Assembly (NCBI RefSeq): GCF_026913015.1 | Contig: NZ_JAPTYD010000007.1 | Location: 62,001 to 126,000 of the forward strand | Length of the DNA stretch: 64,000 nucleotides | Direction: 5' to 3' | Source of the DNA: Paracoccus benzoatiresistens | GTDB taxonomy: Bacteria > Pseudomonadota > Alphaproteobacteria > Rhodobacterales > Rhodobacteraceae | The notes under the pieces: generated by a model | Told to the model about the DNA's origin: nothing | Database searches by the model: none | Seen by the model: only the letters and a program-made list of their open reading frames with translations | In this document: piece after piece, positions 37,646 through 45,894 of the stretch | How the letters are laid out: every line of letters starts with the position of its first letter | How positions within the stretch are numbered: the first letter of the stretch is position 1 | Made by a program: the position numbers and the translations under genes

Positions 37646-38376
37646 AGGCTTGCCACCTTGGCCAGGCGCTCCTGCACCAGCCCGCTGATCCGCGCCAGAT
37701 CGCTTGCCAGGGCATGGCCCGCATCGCGGTCGCGTTGAAGGGCAGTGGCCGCGGCCTCCAGCACCGGATCATGGGCCGAGCGGGCAATGCCTGCCAGGAA
37801 ATGCGCGATGTAATCGACCGCCGTCGTATCCTGGGCGCTGGCCAGGATCTCGGCCACATGGGCCAGGTCGTCGCGCAGCCCCGAAGGATCGGGCTGGATC
37901 ACCTCATCGGGCAGGATGCGCAGGCCGCGGCCCCGCGCCTCGACCGGCAGGGCCGAGAGGATCGTCTGCTGGAACAAGGCCAGGCTTTCGATCGGCTTGG
38001 CCAGGAAGCCATCGGCCCCCGCAGACAGCGCCACATCCGCCAGCCCGGGATCGCCCGAGATGCCCAGCAGCACCGGCACGCGCGGTTCCGTCGTGGCGAT
38101 CTGGCGGATCAGCCCGGCGCCGTCGCCATCAGGCAGCCCCAGGTCCACGATGACCACCGCCGGGCGATAGGTCTGCAGGTGCCGCGCGGCGGAGCGCAGG
38201 CAATCGGCGCGCCGAATCCGCGCGCCCGACCGCAGGCACAACAGCCGCACGGCCTCGCTCGCGAAGCGCGAATCTTCCACCACCAGGACCGTCAGCCCGG
38301 CCAGCGGGCGGTTCGGCGACGAGGCCCGCCACATGGGCAAAGCTTCGACCACGTCGGACGCAATGTCGTTCTGCAT
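37642..38376 (-). CDS. Response regulator with C-terminal helical domain
   Basis: This 244-residue protein has a receiver domain at about residues 28-145. The acidic pair Glu34/Asp35 (VVEDSRF), phospho-acceptor Asp78 (VIVDLGLPD) and Lys127 (FLAKPI) are all present. The remaining 95 residues are helical (LRDDLAHVAEILASAQD, DYIAHFLAGIARSAHDP) with no DNA-binding or GGDEF motif; a degenerate phosphotransfer-like bundle is possible. The start at ATG 38376 has AGGGAC upstream; an ATG at 38403 would add nine residues. It is divergent to the epimerase gene, and no kinase is adjacent. Confidence 0.85.
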   Translation of the reverse strand: MQNDIASDVVEALPMWRASSPNRPLAGLTVLVVEDSRFASEAVRLLCLRSGARIRRADCLRSAARHLQTYRPAVVIVDLGLPDGDGAGLIRQIATTEPRVPVLLGISGDPGLADVALSAGADGFLAKPIESLALFQQTILSALPVEARGRGLRILPDEVIQPDPSGLRDDLAHVAEILASAQDTTAVDYIAHFLAGIARSAHDPVLEAAATALQRDRDAGHALASDLARISGLVQERLAKVASL

Positions 38377-38503
38377 GTCAGTTGTCCCTACCGATGTCGC
38401 CATTCCAGTTAGCGGCCGATTCGCTAAGAAGCGGTTAACGCCGCCGGGTTTTCCTTTCGCCGGGCGTGCGAAGGCCCTAGAAGCGCGGAAAACGGAGGAA
38501 ATG

Positions 38504-38908
38504 ATGATCGGACGACTCAACCACGTCGCCATCGCGGTTCCCGACCTTGCCGCGGCCTCGGCCCAATATGCCAATACGCTTGGCGCCAGGGTGGGTGCGC
38601 CCCAGGACGAGCCCGACCACGGGGTCACGGTGGTCTTCATCGAGCTGCCGAACACCAAGATCGAACTGCTTTATCCCTTGGGCGATGACAGCCCCATCAA
38701 GGGGTTCCTGGACAAGAACCCGTCAGGCGGGATCCATCACATGTGCTTCGAGGTCGAGGATATCCTGGCCGCCCGCGACCGGCTGAAGGCCGAGGGCGCG
38801 CGCGTCCTGGGCAACGGCGAGCCCAGGATTGGCGCGCATGGCAAGCCGGTGCTGTTTCTCCATCCCAAGGATTTCAACGGCTGCCTGATCGAACTGGAGC
38901 AGGTCTGA
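38504..38908 (+). CDS. mce: Methylmalonyl-CoA/ethylmalonyl-CoA epimerase
   Basis: This 134-residue VOC-fold enzyme interconverts (2R)- and (2S)-methylmalonyl-CoA, feeding propionyl-CoA and ethylmalonyl-CoA routes. Metal ligands are visible as the His in GRLNHVAIAV, the HHMCFEV stretch and the terminal ELEQV glutamate. Two ATGs stand in tandem (38501, 38504); the second is better spaced from GGAGGA. The stop and the next start share bases (TGATG), as in other alphaproteobacteria. Confidence 0.94.
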   Translation: MIGRLNHVAIAVPDLAAASAQYANTLGARVGAPQDEPDHGVTVVFIELPNTKIELLYPLGDDSPIKGFLDKNPSGGIHHMCFEVEDILAARDRLKAEGARVLGNGEPRIGAHGKPVLFLHPKDFNGCLIELEQV

Positions 38909-39177
38909 TGAATCTGACCGGAGGAATCGTCCTTTACGCCGTCCTGTGGTTCCTGACCCTGTTCGTCGTGGTGATGATCGGCCAGCGCAGCCAGCAGGAC
39001 GCGGGCGAGATCGTGCCGGGCACCCCCGCGGGCGCCCCCGCCGACCTGCAGTTGAAGCGCAAGCTGATCTGGGCCACGGCCATCGCCGCGGTAATCTGGG
39101 CGGTCATCGCCTTTGTCATCCTGGGCGGCTTCGTCACCCGCGAGGATATCGCGAACCTTGACCGGCTGATCCGCTGA
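38908..39177 (+). CDS. DUF1467 family membrane protein
   Basis: This 89-residue protein has two membrane helices (about 4-24 and 54-76) separated by a conserved polar loop, GEIVPGTPAGAPAD, then LKRKLIWAT. It matches the DUF1467 pattern found beside mce. Function unknown. Its last 44 bases overlap the 3' end of the convergent EI24-like gene. Confidence 0.9.
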   Translation: MNLTGGIVLYAVLWFLTLFVVVMIGQRSQQDAGEIVPGTPAGAPADLQLKRKLIWATAIAAVIWAVIAFVILGGFVTREDIANLDRLIR

Positions 39178-39850
39178 TCAGGTGGAACAGATGCGTGAAG
39201 GCCGCTGCCGACAACAGCGGCACGGCGATGTTCACGAAGGGGATGACCAGGGCGATCGCGACCAGAACGCCGGCCAGCGTCACGCGGGCGCCGTTCGCCT
39301 TGCGCAGGGCGGTGGCCTGCGGTTCGTCCAGGTGACGGCGCGCGGCCATCTGGAAGAACTCCCGCCCCAGCAGCCAGCCGTTCGCCCCGAACAACAGCAC
39401 CGGCGCCAAGGGGCCCAGGAAGGGCGTCAGCACCAGTGACAGCACGGCCACGGCCAGGACGGCCAGCACGACGGCAAGCGATTCCAGCAGCCCGTCCAGG
39501 AAATCCAGCGATGTGCCGCGCCGGGCGGGATAATGGATCTCCTCGACCGCGTCGGCGACATGTTCGGCGAACAGCCCGGCAAAGCCGGCAGCCACGGGCG
39601 CCATCAGGAAGAAGCCCATCAGCGGGAACAGCGCCAGCGATCCCCAGGACAGCGCCGATCCCACGTCCAGCGTGCCAATCCAGGGCAACGAGAGGTCGCC
39701 CGGAACGAAGCTGCGGACCGCCCAGAACAGCGCCGATTGCAGCAGGACGAACAGCAGGATTGTCAGTCCGACGCCCATCAGCGCCAGCCGCAGGATGCGC
39801 GGGCGCAGCAGGTCCAGCCAGCCCAGGCTGAGGGCGCGAAGAACGATCAT
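39134..39850 (-). CDS. EI24/CysZ-like membrane protein
   Basis: This 238-residue polytopic protein has about five to six helices and the EI24-family pattern (LRALSLGWLDLLRP at the start, FLDGLLESLAVVLAVLAVA, LTPFLGPLAPVLLFGANGWLLGREFF). The CysZ branch imports sulfate, but bacterial EI24 proteins vary and no sulfate genes are near. The ATG at 39850 overlaps the nitroreductase stop by four bases. The C-terminal residues come from sequence shared with the convergent DUF1467 gene. Confidence 0.82.
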   Translation of the reverse strand: MIVLRALSLGWLDLLRPRILRLALMGVGLTILLFVLLQSALFWAVRSFVPGDLSLPWIGTLDVGSALSWGSLALFPLMGFFLMAPVAAGFAGLFAEHVADAVEEIHYPARRGTSLDFLDGLLESLAVVLAVLAVAVLSLVLTPFLGPLAPVLLFGANGWLLGREFFQMAARRHLDEPQATALRKANGARVTLAGVLVAIALVIPFVNIAVPLLSAAAFTHLFHLISGSAGQGSRYPRG

Positions 39851-40419
39851 TCCAGCCAGCTTGTCTTGGACGCGACATCGGGGCGCGGGCGTTCGGGCGG
39901 CGTCTCGCCCCGGCTGCCCAGGTGGACAAGCCCGACGATGCGCTCGTTTTCCGACAGGCCCAGGTGGGTGCGCCCGAAGGTCTCGTCCAGCACCGCGGGC
40001 CCCGTCAGCCAGGCCGCGCCCCAACCCGAGGCCAGCGCCGCATTCACCAGCCCCAGGCAGACCGCGCCCGCCGAAAGGAACTGTTCCCAGCCAGGCACCT
40101 TGTCGCTGGCAACCGGCGCCGATACGACCGCCACGATCACGGGCGAGGCGAAGGCCGAGGCCGCCTTGTCCGCCGCCGCCTGATCCTGGCCCGCGGCCAG
40201 CACCTGGTCGCGCAGGATCGGCGCCAGCCGGTCAAGCGCCGCCCGTTCCAGCACCACGAATCGCCAGGGCTCCAGCTTGCCGTGATCGGGGCTGCGCGCG
40301 GCGATGGTCAGCAGGCGCAGGATCTCGGCCCGGTCGGGGGCGGGTTCGCGCAGCATCTTCGGGGGATGCGACCGGCGGGTCGACAGGAAGTCCAGCGCGG
40401 CGTCGTTGCGATAGGTCAT
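39847..40419 (-). CDS. Nitroreductase family protein (YdjA-like)
   Basis: This is a 190-residue FMN-dependent oxidoreductase. TRRSHPPKML near residue 14 and ARSPDHGKLEPWRFVV are the flavin-binding segments of the minimal YdjA/TdsD group; GLVNAALASGWGAAWLTG and GLVHLGS complete the fold. The length matches this smaller subgroup. It is co-transcribed with the EI24-like gene downstream; the physiological substrate is unknown. Confidence 0.9.
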   Translation of the reverse strand: MTYRNDAALDFLSTRRSHPPKMLREPAPDRAEILRLLTIAARSPDHGKLEPWRFVVLERAALDRLAPILRDQVLAAGQDQAAADKAASAFASPVIVAVVSAPVASDKVPGWEQFLSAGAVCLGLVNAALASGWGAAWLTGPAVLDETFGRTHLGLSENERIVGLVHLGSRGETPPERPRPDVASKTSWLE

Positions 40420-40476
40420 GGCAGTCTCCTTCCGCGCCCGTTCTTTCCCAAACCGGCGTCCCGCGCAAGCAAGCGC

Positions 40477-40716
40477 CTAGCCGCGCTCGATCCGGTAGTT
40501 GCCTTCGGGCAGGTTCAGCGCCAGCCGCAATTCGGTCAGTTGGTGCATTGAGAGGGTGATGCGCATCACCTCGTCATCCGGCCCGACCTGCTCGATCACC
40601 ACGCGGTCGTCGAAGGACAGGATCACGACATCCTCGTTCAGGGGGCCGGTTTCGGGCTCGACCTCGTCGATCAGGGTGATGACGGTGGCGTCGAAATCGT
40701 GCTCGATGGTGAACAT
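40477..40716 (-). CDS. Conserved small acidic protein
   Basis: This 79-residue protein begins MFTIEHDFDATVITLIDE and ends ALNLPEGNYRIERG. It is acidic, with alternating strands and one helix (MHQLTELRLALNL). The ATG at 40716 has GGGAG seven bases upstream. It looks like a conserved alphaproteobacterial protein with no known role. It is divergent to the M48 gene and about 57 bases ahead of the nitroreductase gene. Confidence 0.78.
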   Translation of the reverse strand: MFTIEHDFDATVITLIDEVEPETGPLNEDVVILSFDDRVVIEQVGPDDEVMRITLSMHQLTELRLALNLPEGNYRIERG

Positions 40717-40781
40717 CGCTAAACTCCCTTGTTTCCAGCCGACATTCGCGTGATGTGGGCCCTTGGGCAAGCGGGCAGGGT

Positions 40782-40810
40782 TTGCGCCGCTTTTGTTGAC
40801 AGGATAAGAT
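40782..40810 (+). promoter_or_regulatory. Predicted promoter of the M48 lipoprotein gene
   Basis: TTGCGC (40782-40787) and TAAGAT (40805-40810) are 17 bases apart, about 65 bases before the start codon. A perfect TTGACA at 40796-40801 lies inside the spacer but has no -10 at the right distance. Sequence match only. Confidence 0.4.
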
Positions 40811-40875
40811 CGGCGTCAGCAAAGGAAACGACCGCATCACGTCCAAGATGCGGCACCGGGACAAGAGGCGGGATA

Positions 40876-41634
40876 ATGAAGCAGGTCGCGGCGATACTGG
40901 GTGCGGGGCTTCTGGGCATGGCGGCCTGCGCGCCCATGCCGATGGAGCAGGCGCCCTTACCCTCGCCGACCGGCCCCTATGCCGCGCCGGAACCCGCGCC
41001 CGTCCTGACCAATGACGGCAGCCCGCAATCGACCGCCCGCATGTTCGTGACCGTCATGCGCCGGATGGAGCCAGCGGTCGAACGCGAATGCCTGCAGCGC
41101 CGAACGCAGCCCATCAACTGCGACTTCCAGTTCGTCGTGGACGACCGACCGGGGCAGGAACCGAACGCCTTCCAGACCATCGACGCGACGGGCCGCCCGA
41201 TCATCGGCTTCACCCTGTCGCTGATTGCGCTGGCCCGCAACGGTGACGAGATCGCCTTTGTCGTGGGCCACGAGGCCAGCCACCATGTCCTGAACCACCT
41301 CGACCGCAAGGCGGGCGCGGCGACGGCTGGGGCAGTGATCCTGGGCAGCATCGCGTCGGTTTACGGCAATGACCAGGACGCGATCGAGACTGCGCAACGC
41401 ATCGGCGCCCAGGTCGGGTCGCGCTATTATTCGCGGGACTGGGAACTCCAGGCCGATTACCTGGGCGCGATCATGACGATGAATGCGGGCTTCGATCCGA
41501 TCAACGGCTCGCGATTCTTCGAGCGCATCCCCGATCCGGGCGATCACGTCCTGGGCACCCATCCGTCACGCGCGGCGCGTCTGGATCAGGTTCGTCGCGC
41601 GGTCGATGACGTGGTCAGCGGGCGCGTCCGCTAG
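40876..41634 (+). CDS. M48-family metallopeptidase lipoprotein
   Basis: This is a predicted lipoprotein (lipobox MAAC, Cys18) with a zinc protease domain. The HExxH site is HEASH at residues 132-136, and the third ligand is Glu190 in ELQADYLG. The order and spacing match the M48 (BepA/LoiP/HtpX-like) group that acts on outer membrane or periplasmic proteins. At 252 residues it lacks the TPR tail of BepA. It probably helps envelope protein quality control. The ATG at 40876 has AGGCGGG nearby. Confidence 0.88.
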   Translation: MKQVAAILGAGLLGMAACAPMPMEQAPLPSPTGPYAAPEPAPVLTNDGSPQSTARMFVTVMRRMEPAVERECLQRRTQPINCDFQFVVDDRPGQEPNAFQTIDATGRPIIGFTLSLIALARNGDEIAFVVGHEASHHVLNHLDRKAGAATAGAVILGSIASVYGNDQDAIETAQRIGAQVGSRYYSRDWELQADYLGAIMTMNAGFDPINGSRFFERIPDPGDHVLGTHPSRAARLDQVRRAVDDVVSGRVR

Positions 41635-41931
41635 GCGCAAGAAGGTTATACCTGGGACAAAAATATCACGATTTTGCTCGTGATCGAGCCTCGAAAACCG
41701 GGGCTTCTGCTTGCGTAATCCATATTGGTTAAAAAATATTTCTTTCGAACAGCAAGTTGCGCAATTTTTTGGTGACTGCTGGAACCAAATGTCGCAGTCT
41801 GTCCTAGACCGTGGAAAAAACACTAGCCTATTGGCGCAAATCTGTTTTTGTAGCTATTACCTTGTACATAAATTGCATTGTGGCTTTGACGTGGTGCGCG
41901 ATGCCGGGGGGCGTCCGTTTGGAGTTGCGGA
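41635..41931. other. AT-rich intergenic stretch
   Basis: About 300 bases here are far richer in A and T than the rest of the window (for example GGTTAAAAAATATTTC near 41727 and CAATTTTTTGG near 41762). No gene is convincing. A weak hairpin follows the M48 gene (AGCCTCG/CGGGGCT near 41686-41706). A second pair is GACTGC (41774-41779) with GCAGTC (41794-41799). A possible promoter for the next gene is TTGGCG, 17 bases, CTATTA near 41831-41859. It could be a regulatory leader, a small RNA locus or a remnant of acquired DNA. Confidence 0.55.
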
Positions 41932-42282
41932 ATGATCGGCGTGGTTGTGTGGAGTAGCGTGGAAAAGGAAAAGGCGGTGATCTGGTGCGAGGATCAGGCA
42001 GCCTTGGCCTATCTGCAGGGTCGCGAGAATCTTGCCGGATCGGCCTATTGGCCTCAACCGGGTGATCTTGTGGAACTGGAAAGCGATGTTGTCGGCACGC
42101 TGCGCAACGCCCGTCGCGTCACCCTGCTGTCGGAACAGGAATACGCCCATCTTCCCGACCTGCTGCGTGCCAGCGTGCCACCGGCCGAGCCGCATCTTCG
42201 CATCGTCGCCTCGACCCCTCACCCCGAGGTGAAGGACCAGCTTGCGGGTGCTCCTGAACTGAGGACGGCCGCCGCAAGCTGA
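41932..42282 (+). CDS. Conserved hypothetical protein (116 residues)
   Basis: This protein opens MIGVVVWSSVEKEKAVIWCEDQ, a beta-rich start with a single cysteine, and continues with YWPQPGDLVELESDVVGTLRNARRV. The tail is proline/alanine-rich. The N-terminus suggests a small beta-barrel similar in feel to cold-shock-like folds, but no family is recognised. The codon use is normal for the genome, unlike the AT-rich leader in front of it. It ends six bases before the convergent ilvN stop. Confidence 0.7.
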   Translation: MIGVVVWSSVEKEKAVIWCEDQAALAYLQGRENLAGSAYWPQPGDLVELESDVVGTLRNARRVTLLSEQEYAHLPDLLRASVPPAEPHLRIVASTPHPEVKDQLAGAPELRTAAAS

Positions 42283-42288
42283 CGCAGG

Positions 42289-42849
42289 TCAGATCCCGCG
42301 CGACAGGGCTGCGACGCCGGTGCGGGCCAGATCGCTGAGCCCCAGGGGGCGCATCAGGTCGGCAAAGGCGTCCAGCTTGGTCGGTGTGCCGACCAGTTCG
42401 AAGACAAAGCTTTCCAGCGTCGAATCGACCACATTGGCGCGGAAGATCTCGGCAATGCGCAGCGCTTCGACGCGCTTCTCGCCTTGGCCGCGCACCTTGA
42501 ACAGGCCCAGTTCGCGTTCCACCGCCGGACCCTCGACCGTCAGGTCGTGAACCTCGTGGACCGGGACGATCCGGCCCAACTGCGTCTTGACCTGCGCGAT
42601 GACGGAGGGCGTTCCGCGCGTGACCAGGGTGATGCGCGACCGATGGCCGGTGTGATCGACCTCGGCCACGGTCAGGCTGTCGATGTTGTAGCCGCGCCCC
42701 GAAAACAGCCCGATCACGCGGGCAAGCACGCCCGGCTCGTTCTCGACCAGCACGGCCAGGGTATGGCTTTCCTCGTTCTGGGCGTTCGGGTCGCGCAGGT
42801 CATAGGCCGAATGGCTGGATGCGCCCTTCTGGATGTTCAAAGCATTCAT
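42289..42849 (-). CDS. ilvN: Acetolactate synthase small subunit
   Basis: IlvN is the regulatory subunit that confers valine feedback on IlvB. An N-terminal ACT domain (about residues 30-105: LAVLVENEPGVLARVIGLFSGRGYNIDSL in family form) is followed by the second ACT-like domain. Its 186 residues are typical. The ATG at 42849 begins MNALNIQKG. It lies 117 bases after ilvB, an unusually wide gap filled by repeat copy C. Confidence 0.96.
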   Translation of the reverse strand: MNALNIQKGASSHSAYDLRDPNAQNEESHTLAVLVENEPGVLARVIGLFSGRGYNIDSLTVAEVDHTGHRSRITLVTRGTPSVIAQVKTQLGRIVPVHEVHDLTVEGPAVERELGLFKVRGQGEKRVEALRIAEIFRANVVDSTLESFVFELVGTPTKLDAFADLMRPLGLSDLARTGVAALSRGI

Positions 42850-42857
42850 CGTTCTGC

Positions 42858-42963
42858 CTTCATCTGGCATGAATATCCCGGGGGTGAGCCGCGCCCCGGT
42901 AAAGGCCAATGGACCTTTTCCGGCGGCGAGGGCCTGCCGCCCCGTCGGCAGGCTCCGGCAGGC
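42858..42963 (-). repeat. Hairpin-GGATATT repeat, copy C
   Basis: Read on the minus strand, from ilvB towards ilvN: hairpin 1 GCCTGCCG...CGGCAGGC (42932-42953, stem identical to copy A), then CCTCGCCGCCGG, a degenerate hairpin 2 (AAAAGGTCCATTGGCCTTT), GGGGCGCGGCTCACCCCCGGGATATT and CCAGATGAAGG. Base-for-base this aligns along its whole length with copy A. It stands between two genes that should be co-transcribed. Confidence 0.75.
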
Positions 42964-42966
42964 AGG

Positions 42967-44721
42967 TCAGACCAGCACCGCGCCTTCCGATTCGATCACG
43001 CCGAAGGTCGCGGCCTCGCCCAGCAGCATCTCGTTATGCGGCTTGCCCGAGGGAATCATCGGGAAGCAGTTCTCGTGCTTCTCGACCAGAACATCCAGGA
43101 TGAAGGGGCCGTCGTAATCCAGCATCTGCTGGATCGCGCCGTCCAGATCCTTCGGATCCCTGACCAGCGCGCCCTTGCAGCCGAATGCCTCGGCCAGCTT
43201 GACGAAGTCGGGCAGGCTGTCCGACCAGCTCTGGCTGTAGCGTTCGCCATGCAGAAGCTGCTGCCACTGGCGGACCATGCCAAGCCGTTCGTTGTTCAGG
43301 ATGAACTGCTTGACCGGCAGGCGGAACTGCACGGCCGTGCCCATTTCCTGCATGTTCATCAGCCAGCTGGCGTCGCCCGCGATGTTGATCACCAGAGCCT
43401 CGGGGTGGGCCATCTGCACGCCGATGCTGGCCGGCAGGCCATAGCCCATCGTTCCCAACCCGCCCGAGGTCATCCAGCGATTGGGCTGGTCGAAATGCAG
43501 GTACTGCGCGGCCCACATCTGATGCTGGCCGACCTCGGTCGCGATGTAGCGGTCGCGGCCCCTAGTCAGCGCTTCCAGCCGTTCCAGCGCATATTGCGGC
43601 TTGATGATCGTGTCGCTGTTTCGATAGCCGAGGCAGTTCTTGGCCTTCCAGCCTTCGATCTGCTGCCACCATTCCGACAGCCCAGCACTGTTGACCTTGC
43701 GGCCCCGCGACTTCCAGACCTTCAGCAGATCCTCCAGCACATGGCCGACATCGCCGACGATCGGGATATCGACATGGATGACCTTGTTGATGCTGGACGG
43801 GTCGATGTCGATATGGGCCTTGATCGAGTTCGGGCTGAAATCCGCGGTGCGCCCGGTGATACGGTCGTCGAAGCGCGCGCCGATGTTGATCATCAGGTCG
43901 CAGCCATGCATCGCCAGGTTGGCCTCGTAAAGCCCGTGCATCCCCAGCATTCCCAGCCAGTTCCTGCCGGACGCCGGATAGGCCCCGAGGCCCATCAGGG
44001 TCGAGGTGACGGGAAAGCCCGTCGCATCGGCCAGTTCACGCAGCAACTGGCTGGCGGCCGGCCCCGAGTTGATGACCCCGCCGCCGGTGTAAAGGATCGG
44101 GCGCTCGGCCGCCTCCATCAGCTCGACCAGGCGGGTAATGGCGTTGATGTCACCCTTGCGCACCGGCTGATAGCGGCCGGGATCGACCTGCTTGGGACCG
44201 ACATAGGTGCCGGTCGCGAATTGCACGTCCTTCGGGATATCGACCAGGACCGGCCCGGGACGCCCCGAGGTCGCGACCTGGAAGGCCTTGTGGATCGTCT
44301 CGGCCAGCTTGTCGGTATCCTTGACCAGCCAGTTGTGCTTGGTGCAGGGCCGCGTGATGCCGACCGTGTCGGCTTCCTGGAAGCCGTCGGTGCCGATCAT
44401 GAAGGTCGGGACCTGACCCGACAGCACGACCAGCGGGATCGAATCCAGCAGCGCGTCGGTCAGCCCGGTGACCGCGTTGGTCGCGCCCGGTCCCGACGTG
44501 ACCAGCACGACCCCCGGCTTGCCGGTCGAGCGCGCATAGCCTTCCGCCATATGGACCGCGCCCTGTTCGTGACGCACCAGGACATGGGTGATGTCGTTCT
44601 GCTGGAACAGCTCGTCATAGATGGGTAGGACCGCCCCGCCCGGATAGCCGAATACCGTGTCGACGCCCTGATCGCGCAGCGCTTCGATCACCATTCTCGC
44701 ACCCGTCATCATTCGGGACAT
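42967..44721 (-). CDS. ilvB: Acetolactate synthase large subunit
   Basis: IlvB condenses pyruvate with pyruvate or 2-oxobutyrate in branched-chain amino acid synthesis, using thiamine diphosphate and [16 protein letters not shown] and the catalytic Glu in [13 protein letters not shown] lie in the first domain; the FAD domain is central; the ThDP/Mg site is [11 protein letters not shown]. Its 584 residues are normal. A GGAGGAAGAAG ribosome site precedes the ATG. ilvN follows after repeat copy C. Confidence 0.97.
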   Translation of the reverse strand: MSRMMTGARMVIEALRDQGVDTVFGYPGGAVLPIYDELFQQNDITHVLVRHEQGAVHMAEGYARSTGKPGVVLVTSGPGATNAVTGLTDALLDSIPLVVLSGQVPTFMIGTDGFQEADTVGITRPCTKHNWLVKDTDKLAETIHKAFQVATSGRPGPVLVDIPKDVQFATGTYVGPKQVDPGRYQPVRKGDINAITRLVELMEAAERPILYTGGGVINSGPAASQLLRELADATGFPVTSTLMGLGAYPASGRNWLGMLGMHGLYEANLAMHGCDLMINIGARFDDRITGRTADFSPNSIKAHIDIDPSSINKVIHVDIPIVGDVGHVLEDLLKVWKSRGRKVNSAGLSEWWQQIEGWKAKNCLGYRNSDTIIKPQYALERLEALTRGRDRYIATEVGQHQMWAAQYLHFDQPNRWMTSGGLGTMGYGLPASIGVQMAHPEALVINIAGDASWLMNMQEMGTAVQFRLPVKQFILNNERLGMVRQWQQLLHGERYSQSWSDSLPDFVKLAEAFGCKGALVRDPKDLDGAIQQMLDYDGPFILDVLVEKHENCFPMIPSGKPHNEMLLGEAATFGVIESEGAVLV

Positions 44722-44776
44722 CTTCTTCCTCCGTCAGCCAAGCCTGCATGGGCGCCCCGCCCGTCAGCGTCGGCGC

Positions 44777-44805
44777 AAACTATGGAGGCGGCGGGGCCGG
44801 GTCAA
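44777..44805 (-). promoter_or_regulatory. Predicted ilvB promoter
   Basis: On the minus strand TTGACC (44800-44805) and TAGTTT (44777-44782) are separated by 17 bases. The start would give a leader of about 50 bases. No leader peptide with a run of Ile/Val/Leu codons was seen, so classical attenuation is not supported. Confidence 0.45.
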
Positions 44806-44866
44806 TGGGCTGGCTCGGATAAAATGACGCCAATCACGCAAAATTTGTAATTTTCTTTCGCAGCTT

Positions 44867-45706
44867 TCAGCGATCAAACTGCGGCAGGGCGATCCTTGCC
44901 ACCTGTTCGACAATCGGATCGACCGACAGGGGATGCGCCTCGTTCGAGTGGTCCAGCGGGTCGCCGATATTCTGCCAGACGCCGCCCTTGTAGATCTCCA
45001 GCGCCGAAAAGCGCGCCTTGTAGTCCATCTTGCGGCTGCCAGGCACCCAGTAGCCCAGGTAGATATAGGGCAGCTTCGCGGTCCGCGCGATCTCGATGTG
45101 ATCGAGGATCAGGTAGGTCCCCAGGCTCGCCGGCTGCAGGAGCGGGTGGTAGAAGCTGTAGACAAGGCTGAGGCCGTCATCCAGCACGTCGGTCAGGCAG
45201 ACGGCGGCCAGGAACTCGTCCCCGGGCGCCAGCCGTTCGGGGCGGTCCGCGCTGCAGCGGTATTCGATGACGCGGGTCTTGACCGGGGTTTCCTCGATCA
45301 TCGCGGCGAATTCGAAGATGTCCATGTCGGCCATCCCGCCATCGGCATGGCGGCTGTCCAGATAGCGCCGGAACAACTCGAACTGTTCCTCGGTCGCCCA
45401 GGCACTGGTGGCAAGTCGCCGCAGGCCCATGTTGCGGCGCATCAGCCGGCGTTGCGTGCGAGAGGGCCGGAAATCCGCGACCCTTATCCGAGCCGACATG
45501 CATGCCACGCAGCTTTCGCAACTGGGCCGGTACAGAACGTTCTGCGACCGCCGGAAGCCTTGGCGGGACAAGGCGTTGTTCAGCTCGGCCGCGTTGTCGC
45601 CATGCAGCGCCGTGAACAGCTTGCGTTCCGCGCGCCCGTGCAAATAGGGGCAGGGCTGCGGGGCAGTGACATAAAACTGCGGCGCATGGGGAAGGGTATG
45701 GCGCAT
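44867..45706 (-). CDS. bpt: Aspartate/glutamate leucyltransferase (Bpt)
   Basis: Bpt adds leucine from Leu-tRNA to proteins with N-terminal Asp or Glu, marking them for ClpS/ClpAP degradation. The N-terminal cysteine-rich patch ([16 protein letters not shown], about residues 59-74) and the C-terminal GNAT-like domain with [20 protein letters not shown] in family form are present. The ATG at 45706 (MRHTLP) gives 279 residues; a TTG further upstream adds unconserved residues. It is divergent to glnE. Confidence 0.93.
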   Translation of the reverse strand: MRHTLPHAPQFYVTAPQPCPYLHGRAERKLFTALHGDNAAELNNALSRQGFRRSQNVLYRPSCESCVACMSARIRVADFRPSRTQRRLMRRNMGLRRLATSAWATEEQFELFRRYLDSRHADGGMADMDIFEFAAMIEETPVKTRVIEYRCSADRPERLAPGDEFLAAVCLTDVLDDGLSLVYSFYHPLLQPASLGTYLILDHIEIARTAKLPYIYLGYWVPGSRKMDYKARFSALEIYKGGVWQNIGDPLDHSNEAHPLSVDPIVEQVARIALPQFDR

Positions 45707-45894
45707 CAACGGCGGCCCTTGTGGCGAGGTGTCGTTCCAGAACTGATCATGCGCTGAAAAGGATCCGTCTGCCAAAATGTGGAGTTGCGCGAAAGCCTAA
45801 CAATGATTGGCCGGCAGGCCAAGCGGGGAAAGAATTAAAGCTTGAACCGACACAGGAGAGGGGGGCGTTGACCGGGCCAGACCTTTGTCTAACC

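Noticed and set aside
41711..41935. A 74-codon frame in the AT-rich stretch ending at the next gene's ATG
   Set aside because: It starts at TTG without a ribosome site and its codon use is unlike the genome; the ATGA overlap is probably chance.
44722..44866. A leader-peptide attenuator before ilvB
   Set aside because: No short frame with clustered Leu, Ile or Val codons followed by alternative hairpins was seen.
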